A stretch of DNA of 64,000 bases from JAWXCF01 sp034440515 (GTDB lineage Bacteria; Bacteroidota; Bacteroidia; CAILMK01), in contig JAWXCF010000049.1 in the NCBI GenBank assembly GCA_034440515.1, positions 1 to 64,000 on the forward strand, in the 5' to 3' direction. Position 1 is the stretch's first letter, and every line of letters starts with the position of its first letter. The notes under the pieces are model-generated. The model was given only the letters and a program-made list of their open reading frames with translations. It was not told the origin of the DNA and made no database searches. Of the stretch, positions 19,074-28,608 are shown piece after piece. The position numbers were made by a program, and so were the translations under genes.

Positions 19074-19667
19074 TTACCACATATCGTCCTCATTACCTAC
19101 CCTATTTTCATCAAACTCATCATCATCATCATCTTCGTTTCCATCTTCATCATACTCAGATTTCTCTGAACCCTCTGCACCAACTTCATACATAGTACCA
19201 GCCAGTAGCATTAGGTCATCTTCGCCTAATGCTATCATACTTCGCTCTATTCCGTCATCTTCATTTGGTGCTTTACCGTGAATGTCACTCATATAGGGCG
19301 TTGCCTCTAGCAAATCGCCTGTATATTCATTCGCAATTAGGTAAAATTTCCATTGACTAGCGAAGTCATATTCATACACCACTTGTAGAGGTAAGTTCTG
19401 TGTAAATTCACCAAGAGTATGGTCTTTCATCAGTGAAATGCCATCGTCAATTAATTCCTCATCGCCCATTTTTATCAGGGTTAACTCTATCTCTTTTATC
19501 CAACTGTGATCGCAAATGCTAAATGAAGCCAATTGATCAGCTTTAAAATTCACAGCATCAAGTATTGCTTCGTGAATTTGCAACATATTGTCCTCATCTA
19601 TTGCGATTAGGGCAAACTCAAAATCTTCATATCCATCTACTGTAATGTGTAATTTATACTTTTTCAT
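19074..19667 (-). CDS. PRiA4-ORF3-like protein with an acidic tail
   Basis: A 197-residue protein matching the plasmid pRiA4b ORF-3-like family, also annotated as IS1096 passenger (TnpR-like) in Bacteroidota. The key stretches are DNMLQIHEAILDAVNF near residue 27 and VVYEYDFASQWKFYL near residue 97, equivalent to the family's YDFGDxW motif. The last 45 residues are almost all Asp, Glu and Asn, ending NEDDMW. The family is often near mobile DNA elsewhere, but here it sits between cca and miaA with no transposase, and its ATG directly follows the cca stop. Its function is unknown. Confidence 0.75.
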   Translation of the reverse strand: MKKYKLHITVDGYEDFEFALIAIDEDNMLQIHEAILDAVNFKADQLASFSICDHSWIKEIELTLIKMGDEELIDDGISLMKDHTLGEFTQNLPLQVVYEYDFASQWKFYLIANEYTGDLLEATPYMSDIHGKAPNEDDGIERSMIALGEDDLMLLAGTMYEVGAEGSEKSEYDEDGNEDDDDDEFDENRVGNEDDMW

Positions 19668-21092
19668 TTATATATTTTTCGATGGTTTATAGCCTTTAGT
19701 TGCTGCAATATCAAACATTTTTTTCAATGCTGGCTCCCTTTCATTGGGAATATCGCCATTTAATATTGCATTGCTTACTTCTTCTTTAATTAGTCCTACA
19801 TCTACACCCGGTCTGATGCTCAATAAATTCATTATATCATCTCCAGATATTGCTGGTCGCCAATTTCTCATAGCATCACGCTCTTCTACCTCTGCTATTT
19901 TATGTGCCAATTGGTCAAATCGCTTTAGGTAGCGTTCCTTTCGCATTGGGTTTTTACTGGTTACGTCTGCTTTACACAGTTTTAATAAATCGTCTAAATC
20001 GTAACCACAATCGACTATTAAACGCCTAATTGCAGAATCTGTTACCTCGTGCGTCAATGCGATGGGTCTTAAGTGAAGATTTACCAATTTCTGCACATAT
20101 TTCATTTTCTCATTCATCGGTAATTTCAATGAATTGAAAATATGTGTTGTCATTTTAGCGCCGACAACCTCGTGCCCGTGAAAAGTCCAACCTATCTCTT
20201 TGTCAAATCTTTGCGTCGCAGGCTTACCTATGTCGTGAAGAATAGCAGCCCAACGCAACCACAAGTTATCCTCATCAAATTGGGTAATGTTGTCAAGGAC
20301 TTGTAGGGTATGATAAAAATTATCTTTATGTGCCTTATTATCAATTGTTGTTACGCCCTTCAGCTTTAACAGTTCTGGCAAAATGTAAGGCAACAACCCA
20401 CATTCATCTAACAATAAAAAAGCGATACTTGGCTTTGTACAGAGTATCATTTTATTGAGCTCATCAGTTATTCGCTCTTTACTTAATATTGTTATTCTAT
20501 CAGCATTTCTGGCAATAGATTGTAGTGTTAGTGGCTCTATATCAAAGTTTAGTTGGCAGGCAAACCTAATTGCTCGCAACATTCTAAGTGGATCATCACT
20601 AAATGTAACATCTGGGTCTAGGGGAGTTTTTATGATTTTATTGTCCAAATCACTCAAGCCTTTGTATTTATCTACCAGCTCCCCATCATCAATTAGATTA
20701 TAAGCTAAAGCATTTATGGTAAAATCCCTCCTAGCTAGGTCGTCAGTTAGAGTACCATCTTCTACTATAGGTTTTCTGCTATCTGCTCTATATGATTCTT
20801 TTCTAGCGCCAACTATCTCAATTTCCAAATTGTTTGGAAACTTTAATTGTGCTGTACCAAAGTTTTTATAAATAGAAAGATTTACCCTTTTAAATTTCTT
20901 TGAGACATTGGTAGCATACTCTATCCCATTACCAACAACTACTAGGTCAATATCTTTTTTTATAGCTCTATTCAACAATTGGTCACGCACGTAGCCACCC
21001 ACCACATAAACTTGTACGTTCATTTCTTTGGCAGTGTCAATAAAAGCCTTGCCTACCATTGTTTTTAGAAACGGCAATTTCATATTGAGCAT
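19668..21092 (-). CDS. cca: CCA-adding tRNA nucleotidyltransferase with HD domain
   Basis: A 474-residue class II nucleotidyltransferase that builds or repairs the 3' CCA of tRNAs. Visible features are VYVVGGYVRDQLLNR and KKDIDLVVVG (catalytic Asp residues), ARRDFTINALAYNL, the RNA-binding helix around SDDPLRMLRAIRFA and a C-terminal HD domain (HKDNFYHTLQVL ... WAAILHDIGKPATQ), which often carries phosphatase or phosphodiesterase activity. A second ATG at 21083 (MKLPFLK) is an equally plausible start. It is followed without a gap by the PRiA4-like gene and then miaA, making a tRNA-processing cluster. Confidence 0.94.
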   Translation of the reverse strand: MLNMKLPFLKTMVGKAFIDTAKEMNVQVYVVGGYVRDQLLNRAIKKDIDLVVVGNGIEYATNVSKKFKRVNLSIYKNFGTAQLKFPNNLEIEIVGARKESYRADSRKPIVEDGTLTDDLARRDFTINALAYNLIDDGELVDKYKGLSDLDNKIIKTPLDPDVTFSDDPLRMLRAIRFACQLNFDIEPLTLQSIARNADRITILSKERITDELNKMILCTKPSIAFLLLDECGLLPYILPELLKLKGVTTIDNKAHKDNFYHTLQVLDNITQFDEDNLWLRWAAILHDIGKPATQRFDKEIGWTFHGHEVVGAKMTTHIFNSLKLPMNEKMKYVQKLVNLHLRPIALTHEVTDSAIRRLIVDCGYDLDDLLKLCKADVTSKNPMRKERYLKRFDQLAHKIAEVEERDAMRNWRPAISGDDIMNLLSIRPGVDVGLIKEEVSNAILNGDIPNEREPALKKMFDIAATKGYKPSKNI

Positions 21093-21133
21093 ATAACTTT
21101 GTGAAATATAATTAAACCAAGGTTATGGTTCAA

Positions 21134-22972
21134 CTATTTTCTTTTAGTCGATTTTTGATTATTACTACCTCTACTTGTCTTTTGACTTTTAGCTATCTCT
21201 TGTTGTTTCTGTATAGCAAGTAATCTGGCTTGGAAACCATTTTTCTTAAGTTCACTTTCTGGCCTTCTTTTATTCTCTTCTATTTTAGCCTTTAGCTTAT
21301 CGTCATTTATAAATATCTTAAACAGGTATTGTTGTACGAAAGTCAAAAGGTTAAAGTACAGGTAATACAAACTTAAACCTGCAGCATACTGGTTAAAGAA
21401 ACCAAGGAACATAATTGGCATCAGGTAACTTATCCACTGCATCTCTTTAGGTTGAGAGCTAAGCGAATTATTCATACGAGTATAAATAATAGTAGATACC
21501 GTCATTAATAATGTAAATAAGCTGACGTGGTTACCGTAAAATGGAATATTAAATGGCAATGTAGCAATACTATCATAAGTACTTAAGTCTGTAGCCCAAA
21601 GGAAACTTTGTTGCCTAAGCTCTATACTACTAGGGAAGAACCTAAACATCGCTATTAATATTGGAAACTGCAGTAACAACGGTAAGCATCCACCTAACGG
21701 ACTTACGCCTGCTCGCTTATACAACTTCATTTGCTCAGGTTGCATTTTAGCCATATCGCCACCGTGCTTTTCTTTGAGAGCATCTAAATCTGGTTTAAGT
21801 ATGCGCATTTTAGCCATACTTATTTGAGATTTATAAGTGAATGGCAATATGATTATTTTAATGAAAATTGTCAGCAACAATATGATGATACCAAAATTCA
21901 AGGCTGTTCCCTTCAATAAGTCAAATACTGGTAGGATGATAAACCTATTAACCCAAGATGTTAAAAAGAATGACCAACCTAATGGTACTTGCTTCTCTAA
22001 TCCCAAGTCTAATTTCTTTAAAGCCTTATAATCTATTGGACCATAATATAATTTGTAAGTATATGACTCAGTTGGTTTATGATTATATGGGAATGACAAG
22101 CTAGTTTCCATTTCCTTCTCATAACCAGCTTGGTTTACAGTAGTAACTTTTACATCGCTGCGTTCAAACGGGTTTTCAGGGTCTGCAATAATGGTTTGCG
22201 CAAAAAACTGCTGTTTAAATGACACCCAGTCGGTCGGCTTATTAAATTTTTCGTCGTCGTCCGAAGTTTCAGACAAGTAACTTGGACTTTCGTCGTGGTG
22301 ACGATAGTGTACGCTTGTGTTGTTACGAGAAGTAACCGTATCATTTTCCACCCTACGCGTTAATGCTTTCCACTCAATGTCAATGTTAAGCGCGTTTTTT
22401 GCGATTAACTCGTTCATATTTACAAACTCTAGCTTAGACTTAACTTGATAAGATCCATTTTCTAAGGAATAACTCTGTACTAATTTTCTACCATTAGCAA
22501 AGTCTGCCTCCAATACCAATTTATTGGCGCTGGAGCTGCTCACCTTATAGTTTATCTCATTGCTATTTACAGGCTGATTGTCTATGGTTAATACATAGTT
22601 TAAATCAGAAGAATTAGAATCAACTAAAACTAATGGTGATACTTTATCAAATGCCTTAAATTTTTTCAGTTCTACATAGCTAGGTTGTGCGCCCAGTGTA
22701 GAAACTTTCATTTTAATTAAGTCGTTCTGGATAGTAATATTTTCATTCTTACCTACATAAACGGGCATATTTTTCACCAACGAATTGGTATCCTTTGCAA
22801 TAGTATCAGGTAAAACATTTTTAACTGTTTTATCTTTTATTGTAGGTGCTTGAGCCGTAATAGGCTCTTTACTTTTGGTATCAGTCGTTTCTTTATTTTG
22901 ATTAAAAAAATAAGTAACGCCAAATACGATTGCGGCTATAAGTATAAAACCAGTGATTTGATTCCTATCCAT
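21134..22972 (-). CDS. yidC: Membrane protein insertase YidC
   Basis: A 612-residue Gram-negative-type insertase that folds and inserts inner-membrane proteins with or without SecYEG. It has an N-terminal membrane anchor (GFILIAAIVFGVTYFF), a large periplasmic beta domain (about 60-330) and the conserved C-terminal core of five helices: YKSQISMAKMRILKPDLDAL cytoplasmic hairpin, then AGVSPLGGCLPLLLQFPILI and the final FNQYAAGLSLYYLYFN. The last 50 residues are basic, as expected for ribosome contact. The gene lies 41 bases upstream of cca and is divergent from tsaC. Confidence 0.97.
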   Translation of the reverse strand: MDRNQITGFILIAAIVFGVTYFFNQNKETTDTKSKEPITAQAPTIKDKTVKNVLPDTIAKDTNSLVKNMPVYVGKNENITIQNDLIKMKVSTLGAQPSYVELKKFKAFDKVSPLVLVDSNSSDLNYVLTIDNQPVNSNEINYKVSSSSANKLVLEADFANGRKLVQSYSLENGSYQVKSKLEFVNMNELIAKNALNIDIEWKALTRRVENDTVTSRNNTSVHYRHHDESPSYLSETSDDDEKFNKPTDWVSFKQQFFAQTIIADPENPFERSDVKVTTVNQAGYEKEMETSLSFPYNHKPTESYTYKLYYGPIDYKALKKLDLGLEKQVPLGWSFFLTSWVNRFIILPVFDLLKGTALNFGIIILLLTIFIKIIILPFTYKSQISMAKMRILKPDLDALKEKHGGDMAKMQPEQMKLYKRAGVSPLGGCLPLLLQFPILIAMFRFFPSSIELRQQSFLWATDLSTYDSIATLPFNIPFYGNHVSLFTLLMTVSTIIYTRMNNSLSSQPKEMQWISYLMPIMFLGFFNQYAAGLSLYYLYFNLLTFVQQYLFKIFINDDKLKAKIEENKRRPESELKKNGFQARLLAIQKQQEIAKSQKTSRGSNNQKSTKRK

Positions 22973-23041
22973 TCAGGGTCTGAAATAGGAGGCGAAATTA
23001 AGTATAATTACCCGATACCTGTAAGTTATTCTTGTGAATTG

Positions 23042-23049
23042 TAATTTTG
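23042..23049 (+). promoter_or_regulatory. -7 promoter element of tsaC
   Basis: TAATTTTG matches TAnnTTTG and lies 14 bases before the ATG at 23064. Its position inside the upstream GTG-started reading frame argues for the ATG at 23064 as the true start. Confidence 0.6.
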
Positions 23050-23063
23050 TAGGTCTAAAGGCT

Positions 23064-24020
23064 ATGGCAGATATTGGAAATGATATAATTCGTGCAGCAG
23101 ATTATTTGAATAATGCTGAATTAGTGGGCATACCAACCGAGACTGTTTATGGGCTGGCAGCAAATGCTTTTAACCAAACTGCAGTAGCTAAGATATTTGA
23201 TGTAAAGCGACGTCCAAGTTTTGATCCATTAATAGTCCATATTTCTAATTTAGACACTTGGCAAAAATGTGTGATTGAAATTTCTACTACAGCTAAAAAA
23301 TTAGCTGATGCATTTTGGCCTGGTCCATTAACACTAGTTATGGCGAAAAGCGATCTAATTCCAGATTTAGTCAGTTCTGGCTTAGCTACTGTTGGCATTA
23401 GAATGCCTAATCACAAATTAACCTTAGCTTTATTAGATTCATTAAATTTTCCATTAGCAGCACCAAGTGCAAACATATTTGGTTACATATCGCCCGTAAC
23501 AGCCCAACACGTTGAGGAAGGTCTTGGTAAGTTAATACCCTATATATTAAATGGTGGCAAGACAAGTATAGGTGTAGAAAGTACTATAGTAGATATTACT
23601 ACAGAAACTCCCCAATTGTTAAGAGCTGGTGGAATAAGTTTTGAGGCATTGCAAAAAATTATGCCCAATATTCAAATAGCAAAACCTAATTCTATTGCAT
23701 CTAGTCCAGGTTCACTAGACAATCATTATGCCCCAATCAAACCATTATTATTAGGAGATTTAGGCGAATTAATTAAAGAGCATTTAGATAAAAAAATCAG
23801 CATAATTAGTTATTCCAATTCCTACACATTAACAGACTTAGTTCATAACTACATATTATCTCCAACTAATAGTTTAAACGTAGCAGCAAGCAATCTGTTT
23901 CAATATATGAGACAAGCCGATGCTGACGCTAGTACAATAATATTAGCTGAATTAGTACCTAATTTCGGGCTGGGAGTTGCTATTAATGACAGACTTTGGA
24001 AGGCATCACTTAAACTTTAA
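23064..24020 (+). CDS. tsaC: L-threonylcarbamoyladenylate synthase (Sua5/YwlC/TsaC type)
   Basis: Makes the threonylcarbamoyl-AMP used for the t6A modification of ANN-decoding tRNAs. The protein (318 residues) shows VGIPTETVYGLAANAF, KRRPSFDPLIVHI, FWPGPLTLV, VGIRMPNHKLT and APSANIFGYISPV, the YrdC-domain signature. It also has the C-terminal Sua5 domain, linked by SPGSLDNHYAPIKPL, so it is the long Sua5 form. A GTG at 23034 is an alternative start but overlaps the promoter. Its 3' end overlaps the 3' end of the convergent M2 peptidase gene by 15 bases. Confidence 0.93.
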   Translation: MADIGNDIIRAADYLNNAELVGIPTETVYGLAANAFNQTAVAKIFDVKRRPSFDPLIVHISNLDTWQKCVIEISTTAKKLADAFWPGPLTLVMAKSDLIPDLVSSGLATVGIRMPNHKLTLALLDSLNFPLAAPSANIFGYISPVTAQHVEEGLGKLIPYILNGGKTSIGVESTIVDITTETPQLLRAGGISFEALQKIMPNIQIAKPNSIASSPGSLDNHYAPIKPLLLGDLGELIKEHLDKKISIISYSNSYTLTDLVHNYILSPTNSLNVAASNLFQYMRQADADASTIILAELVPNFGLGVAINDRLWKASLKL

Positions 24021-25847
24021 TGGTTTATACTTTTTAGGTAAAGTGTAAACTTTATCCTTATTTAATTCCTTCAAATAGGCCATAAGTGGTTCAAAATATT
24101 CTAGCATCGCCTTAGCTTGTAATTCACTGCCTGTATTGTCTTTTAATACCTGGCGCCAATCTTTTGCTGAGCCCCAGTACATTATATTTTTTAAGAACAA
24201 TCCAATTTCTTTACTACCATGGTAATTAGTATTGTGAGGATCTTGCTTTAAAATATCTTTTGCAATGTGCTGATGCACTTGAAATAATAGAATAAATGAC
24301 AATGCATAATCATAATATTGGGCAGGATCATCATTTATATGGGTCTTAGTTGCCGCATCACAATACAATTCAGATCTAGTCTCAGGAGGGATAATTCCTT
24401 GGTAATTTTTTACCAATTCCCACCAACGCTTATTAAATTGATCTTTAGGTAGTTTGCCTGCATACATTTCATACTCAAACTGTGTCATTACGCCAGCACT
24501 GAACGGGATGAACACAACAAATTCTAGTGCTTCCTTTAGTAAAATTTGCATATCGTCTGTTTCAGCATTATCTGGTAGTAAACCATTAGCAGCCAACATA
24601 CCTTTCTGCACAGCAGCCTTACCTACTATTGTGCCAAATGCCTCGTGGTAGGCTCTATTTGCCCCCTCACGTAGTAAATATGGGACATCTGGATTGCTAT
24701 ATGTCATATAATAATATATATGCCCTAATTCGTGATTTACCGTTGAGTACCATTCTACGTTAGGCTCTACACTCATCAGGCTTCTTACATCTTTGTCTAA
24801 ATCTAAGTGCCAAGCTGATGCGTGATTATTTTTTGCAAATGTTGCAGTTGGAGGCAAGGGATATAAGCTGCTTTTCGTGTAAAATGAACTAGGTAGATTA
24901 TCGTAACCTAAGCTTACGTAGAAATTCTCTCCTGATTTTACCAGCCATTCTGGAGTCTTTGTCCCAATAATGCTGTCTAAATTTAAACCCTTTACTTGAA
25001 TCATACTACTCCAATCTTGACCCCATCTATTTGGCAACCAGTCTGCTGGTAAATAAGTTGGGACAGATTTATCAGAATATTTATCTGCTAGTGCATATCG
25101 TGTGTAGGTATGTAATTCTCTATAAAGTGGCCAAAGCTGTGAAATGAATTTTTGATTCATCTTAAGCATTTCCTTAGAACTCATTCCATATTCACTTACT
25201 TGATAATTAAAATAATCAGAATACCCCAATTTGGTCACAACTTCATTTCTAAGGTCTCTTAATTGAGCAAGAGAATCTTTCAACACCTTTCCAATTTCTT
25301 TGCTACTTACCCAGGCATTATGTCTTTCTTCTTTATTTATACTATTAATTAAAATGCTGTCTAAATAATTGGTAGATACCTTTTTATTTTTATACATATA
25401 GTTATACCCATACAGCATCTCTGTTTGAGTGGTTTCTTTTCTTATACGTTTAGCAACCAAATCTTTAGCTGTTGCAGGATTTCCTGCAGCCATATATAAT
25501 ATTTTATTTAGTTGCTTAACTTGAATGTTAGTCAATTTTTTAAATTGGCTTAAGTACATTCTAGCAATTCTTATATTCTCCTCACTTCCAGTAAATGCAG
25601 ACATAGCTTCATCTGCCTTTTGCGAACGCTGGGCATTGGTATTATCACCAGTCACAATATGCGTATTTAGCAACCAGGCAGATTCGCTTGACTCAATATA
25701 TAGCTTTCGATACTGCTCGTTATATTTCTTTAGGTAAGCCTCTACTTCTAATTGTAGTGCAGTGTAATTATTAGCCTTTTGTCCAAATATTGAACTGGAC
25801 ATTGACATTCCAATTAGAATGAGTAATAGATATAACTTATTTTTCAT
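24006..25847 (-). CDS. Secreted M2-family peptidyl-dipeptidase (ACE-like)
   Basis: A 613-residue zinc peptidase related to angiotensin-converting enzyme; it should cut dipeptides from peptide C-termini in the periplasm. The signal peptide spans residues 1-22 (ending IFGQ). The zinc site is complete: HELGH at 372-376 and the third ligand E402 in YHEAFGTIV. Further ACE-like motifs are PVPY-like NPDVPYLLREGANRA and the C-terminal region with TRSELYCDAA. It is the last gene of a minus-strand group, directly after the histidine kinase (1 base apart). Confidence 0.9.
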   Translation of the reverse strand: MKNKLYLLLILIGMSMSSSIFGQKANNYTALQLEVEAYLKKYNEQYRKLYIESSESAWLLNTHIVTGDNTNAQRSQKADEAMSAFTGSEENIRIARMYLSQFKKLTNIQVKQLNKILYMAAGNPATAKDLVAKRIRKETTQTEMLYGYNYMYKNKKVSTNYLDSILINSINKEERHNAWVSSKEIGKVLKDSLAQLRDLRNEVVTKLGYSDYFNYQVSEYGMSSKEMLKMNQKFISQLWPLYRELHTYTRYALADKYSDKSVPTYLPADWLPNRWGQDWSSMIQVKGLNLDSIIGTKTPEWLVKSGENFYVSLGYDNLPSSFYTKSSLYPLPPTATFAKNNHASAWHLDLDKDVRSLMSVEPNVEWYSTVNHELGHIYYYMTYSNPDVPYLLREGANRAYHEAFGTIVGKAAVQKGMLAANGLLPDNAETDDMQILLKEALEFVVFIPFSAGVMTQFEYEMYAGKLPKDQFNKRWWELVKNYQGIIPPETRSELYCDAATKTHINDDPAQYYDYALSFILLFQVHQHIAKDILKQDPHNTNYHGSKEIGLFLKNIMYWGSAKDWRQVLKDNTGSELQAKAMLEYFEPLMAYLKELNKDKVYTLPKKYKPLKFK

Positions 25848-25848
25848 T

Positions 25849-27270
25849 TTATTTTAATGAAGGTGATGATTTATTTTCTTCGTAAATGCTGGGTAGTTGA
25901 GTAAATATGCTAGCAATAGGAATATACAATGTTACTATAGTGCCATTTCCAGCTTCGCTCACAATATTCATTCTACCTTTATGCTGTTGCATTATTCTGG
26001 CAACTAATGGTAATCCCAAACCGTGACCTTTTACGTGCCTAGCATTATTCGCACGGTAAAATGGTTCTAATATTTTCTTAATTTCTTCCTTTTCTATGCC
26101 AATTCCCCTATCAATAAAATCTATAACTACATAATTTTTTTCTCCCTTTAATGTGACATCTACGTTCTGATCTATACTAAACTTACAAGCATTAGACATA
26201 ATGTTTATAAATGCTGTCTTAAGCAATTGCTCGTTACCCATTACTATTATTTCTTCCTCATTTTCTGGTAGGTCATCGTAATTAATGCCCACATCGTGAC
26301 CTGGTCTAGATTTCCCTAAGTCAACTCTTGCTTGCCACAATACTTCGTCTATTCTTAGGGGGGCAAACCTAATTCCGTTTGTATCTAAACTGGCTAAAAG
26401 TAAATCTAAAATATTGTTAGCCAACTCTGTTAGCCAATTAATATCTTCTTTTATAGAATTTAAAGTCTTTTGATAATCATCTAAAGTTCTTGGCTTGAGT
26501 AGAGCAACTTCAATTTGTCCATTTATAGCAGTGAGGGGTGTTCTAAGTTCGTGGGCCGCATTTGCTACAAAACCTCTTTGTAACTCAAAGCTATCTTGCA
26601 GGCGAGACAACATTTCGTTAAATACCTTAGTTAGCTTACCCAGTTCATCATTATTTTGATTATTTTCAAGCCTTATACCGAGGTTATTGCCCGTAATTGT
26701 GGTAATCTTATCTATTACTTTGGTTAATGGGCTCAATGCCTTTTTTATTAGAATCCAAGAAACAGTAGTGCTAATAATCAGCATAAATGAAAAAACACCT
26801 ACTAATATTAATATTAGATCAGTTAGCGCTTTTTCACCCAGTTTGCTTTTGGCCGAAATATTTACAGTATAACTTTTACCCTCTATTTCAATTGACTTAG
26901 AAAGGCTTTGACGTGTAAGACTAGCAGTTGTATCAATTTTACTTCGCTTTACTTTACTAAGTGCAGGGTGAGAAAATTCATCATTGTTAAAAACAATTTT
27001 TCCACTAGCATCTGCAACTTTAATTATTTCGTGATTAAGTCCTTCTGTAACTAATTTATAGCCAATAAATGCTGCTGAAAAGTTGCCTTTTTCAGCTTTG
27101 CTTTGATTTACAAATAAATCTAATGATTCTGTTAGGTGATAGCTACAATCTTTGTTTATCGTATCATAAAACAGGTAAAAAATTAAAATTGATGCCAACA
27201 CCAGTATTATGGTTGACATAATGCCATAAAATAGCTGTAACCGTGCCCGAAAGGAAAAATTCAAGTTCAA
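25849..27270 (-). CDS. Membrane sensor histidine kinase
   Basis: A 473-residue OmpR-type partner kinase. It has TM1 (about 15-36), a periplasmic sensor of about 110 residues, TM2 (about 152-175), HAMP (about 176-230), the H-box NAAHELRTPL with phosphorylated H240, the N-box NIMSNACKFS, and the DRGIGI and GHGLGLPL ATP-lid glycines. The start is TTG: the first in-frame ATG falls inside TM1. This TTG overlaps the stop of the response-regulator gene (TTGA), so the two are co-translated. The layout resembles CusS-like kinases; the signal is unknown. Confidence 0.92.
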   Translation of the reverse strand: MNLNFSFRARLQLFYGIMSTIILVLASILIFYLFYDTINKDCSYHLTESLDLFVNQSKAEKGNFSAAFIGYKLVTEGLNHEIIKVADASGKIVFNNDEFSHPALSKVKRSKIDTTASLTRQSLSKSIEIEGKSYTVNISAKSKLGEKALTDLILILVGVFSFMLIISTTVSWILIKKALSPLTKVIDKITTITGNNLGIRLENNQNNDELGKLTKVFNEMLSRLQDSFELQRGFVANAAHELRTPLTAINGQIEVALLKPRTLDDYQKTLNSIKEDINWLTELANNILDLLLASLDTNGIRFAPLRIDEVLWQARVDLGKSRPGHDVGINYDDLPENEEEIIVMGNEQLLKTAFINIMSNACKFSIDQNVDVTLKGEKNYVVIDFIDRGIGIEKEEIKKILEPFYRANNARHVKGHGLGLPLVARIMQQHKGRMNIVSEAGNGTIVTLYIPIASIFTQLPSIYEENKSSPSLK

Positions 27271-27962
27271 TCTTTTCCTCCTACTTTAAGTATGTAGCCC
27301 ATACCTATTTGAGTGTGAATTAGCTTAGGCGTAAAATCTTTGTCAATTTTCTTTCTTAAGAAGTTCACATATACGTCAATAACGTTTGTCCCTCTCTCAA
27401 AGTTAATTCCCCAAATTTCTTCAGATATGTCATTTCTGCTAATTACCTTATTCTTATTTTTAATCATAAATACAAGTAATTGAAACTCCTTATTGGTAAG
27501 AGATATAGTAGATTCCCCTCTTTTTACAATTTTGCTGTCTTCATTCACTACAAGATCTGCAATTCTGTGAATTTTATCTGATGAAGGTATGAATTTACTT
27601 CTTCTTTCAAATCTTCTAATCCTTGCCATCAATTCTCTAAATTCAAATGGCTTTACCAAATAGTCATCTGCCCCGCTGTCTAGACCAACCTCCTTATCCT
27701 CTGTAGTTCCCATTGCTGTCAACATAATAACGGTAACTTCCAGATCCTTAGTTCTTACGAATTTGCAAAGCTCCACACCATTTATTTGAGGAAGATTAAC
27801 ATCTAATAAAATTAAATCATATTGATTTGCTAAAAACAAACGTTGTCCGATATACCCATCAAATGCTACATCTACTTGATATCCATTGTCTTCTAAGCCT
27901 GACTTCAAGAAACTGGCCACCTTTTGTTCATCTTCTACTACTAGGACTCTTTTACTGCTCAT
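27267..27962 (-). CDS. OmpR/PhoB-family response regulator
   Basis: A 231-residue transcription factor. The receiver domain (1-120) has the acidic pair E10/D11, the phosphoacceptor D54 in LLDVNLP, a Thr in MLTAMG and K104 in YLVKPF. The C-terminal winged helix (about 130-230) carries the usual LTNKEFQLL and VIDVYVNFLRKKID segments. It leads the operon with its kinase and the M2 peptidase, so it may regulate that peptidase; this is inference from context. Confidence 0.94.
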   Translation of the reverse strand: MSSKRVLVVEDEQKVASFLKSGLEDNGYQVDVAFDGYIGQRLFLANQYDLILLDVNLPQINGVELCKFVRTKDLEVTVIMLTAMGTTEDKEVGLDSGADDYLVKPFEFRELMARIRRFERRSKFIPSSDKIHRIADLVVNEDSKIVKRGESTISLTNKEFQLLVFMIKNKNKVISRNDISEEIWGINFERGTNVIDVYVNFLRKKIDKDFTPKLIHTQIGMGYILKVGGKD

Positions 27963-28098
27963 CGGTTGTCAACTTTTTAATATTTACAAATATGCTAATA
28001 TCTCTGACAAATTGACATTTGAATTAATAATTATTAAACACATAAAGCAAACATAACCTCTTCTATTACGGATATTTGCAATCTATCTGAACTGTTAA

Positions 28099-28608
28099 AT
28101 GAAACATTTATTTTTGATTCGCCACGCTAAGGCTAGTAAAGATTATTTAGAACTGACTGATTTTGAAAGACCACTTACAGTTAAGGGACGACAAGATGCT
28201 GAAATGATGGGTAAATTCTTAAAATCTATACCAATTTATCCAGACTTAATAGTTAGTAGTACAGCCAATAGAGCTATAACCACTGCCAGAATTTTTGCCA
28301 GAGAATTAGCCTATCCTTTGTTAAACATAAGAATAAAAGAAAAAATATACGAGGCTTGGGTAGATGATTTGATAAATATCTTACAAGAAATTGAGCCTGT
28401 TTACAATACAGTGCTAATGGTAGGTCATAATCCTGGTTTTCAAATGCTTGCAGAAAGCTTTGGAGAATTTGAAGCAGGTCACTTAAATACTTCAGGCATA
28501 ATTCAATTATCTTGTATGATAGAAAACTGGAGCGAAATAAATGAAATTAATACCAACATAGTCAACTACTTTTCACCCAAAACAATAAAACCAACCATAA
28601 ATGAATAA
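28099..28608 (+). CDS. SixA-like phosphohistidine phosphatase
   Basis: A 169-residue histidine-phosphatase-superfamily protein. The catalytic RHAKA motif has H9 as the phosphorylated residue, and the second His sits in MVGHNPGFQ. Other marks are FERPLTVKGRQDAEMMGKFL and DLIVSSTANRAITTA. SixA proteins remove phosphate from histidine in phosphotransfer proteins; the substrate here is unknown. It overlaps the M61 peptidase gene by 8 bases. Confidence 0.85.
   Translation: MKHLFLIRHAKASKDYLELTDFERPLTVKGRQDAEMMGKFLKSIPIYPDLIVSSTANRAITTARIFARELAYPLLNIRIKEKIYEAWVDDLINILQEIEPVYNTVLMVGHNPGFQMLAESFGEFEAGHLNTSGIIQLSCMIENWSEINEINTNIVNYFSPKTIKPTINE

Noticed and set aside
19069..19281. Plus-strand frames rich in His and Ser opposite the PRiA4-like gene
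   Set aside because: They mirror the Asp/Glu codons of the acidic tail on the minus strand; there is no start context or homology.
24006..25847. ACE-like gene as eukaryotic contamination or recent transfer
   Set aside because: M2 peptidases are common in Bacteroidota; codon use and the signal peptide match the neighbours.
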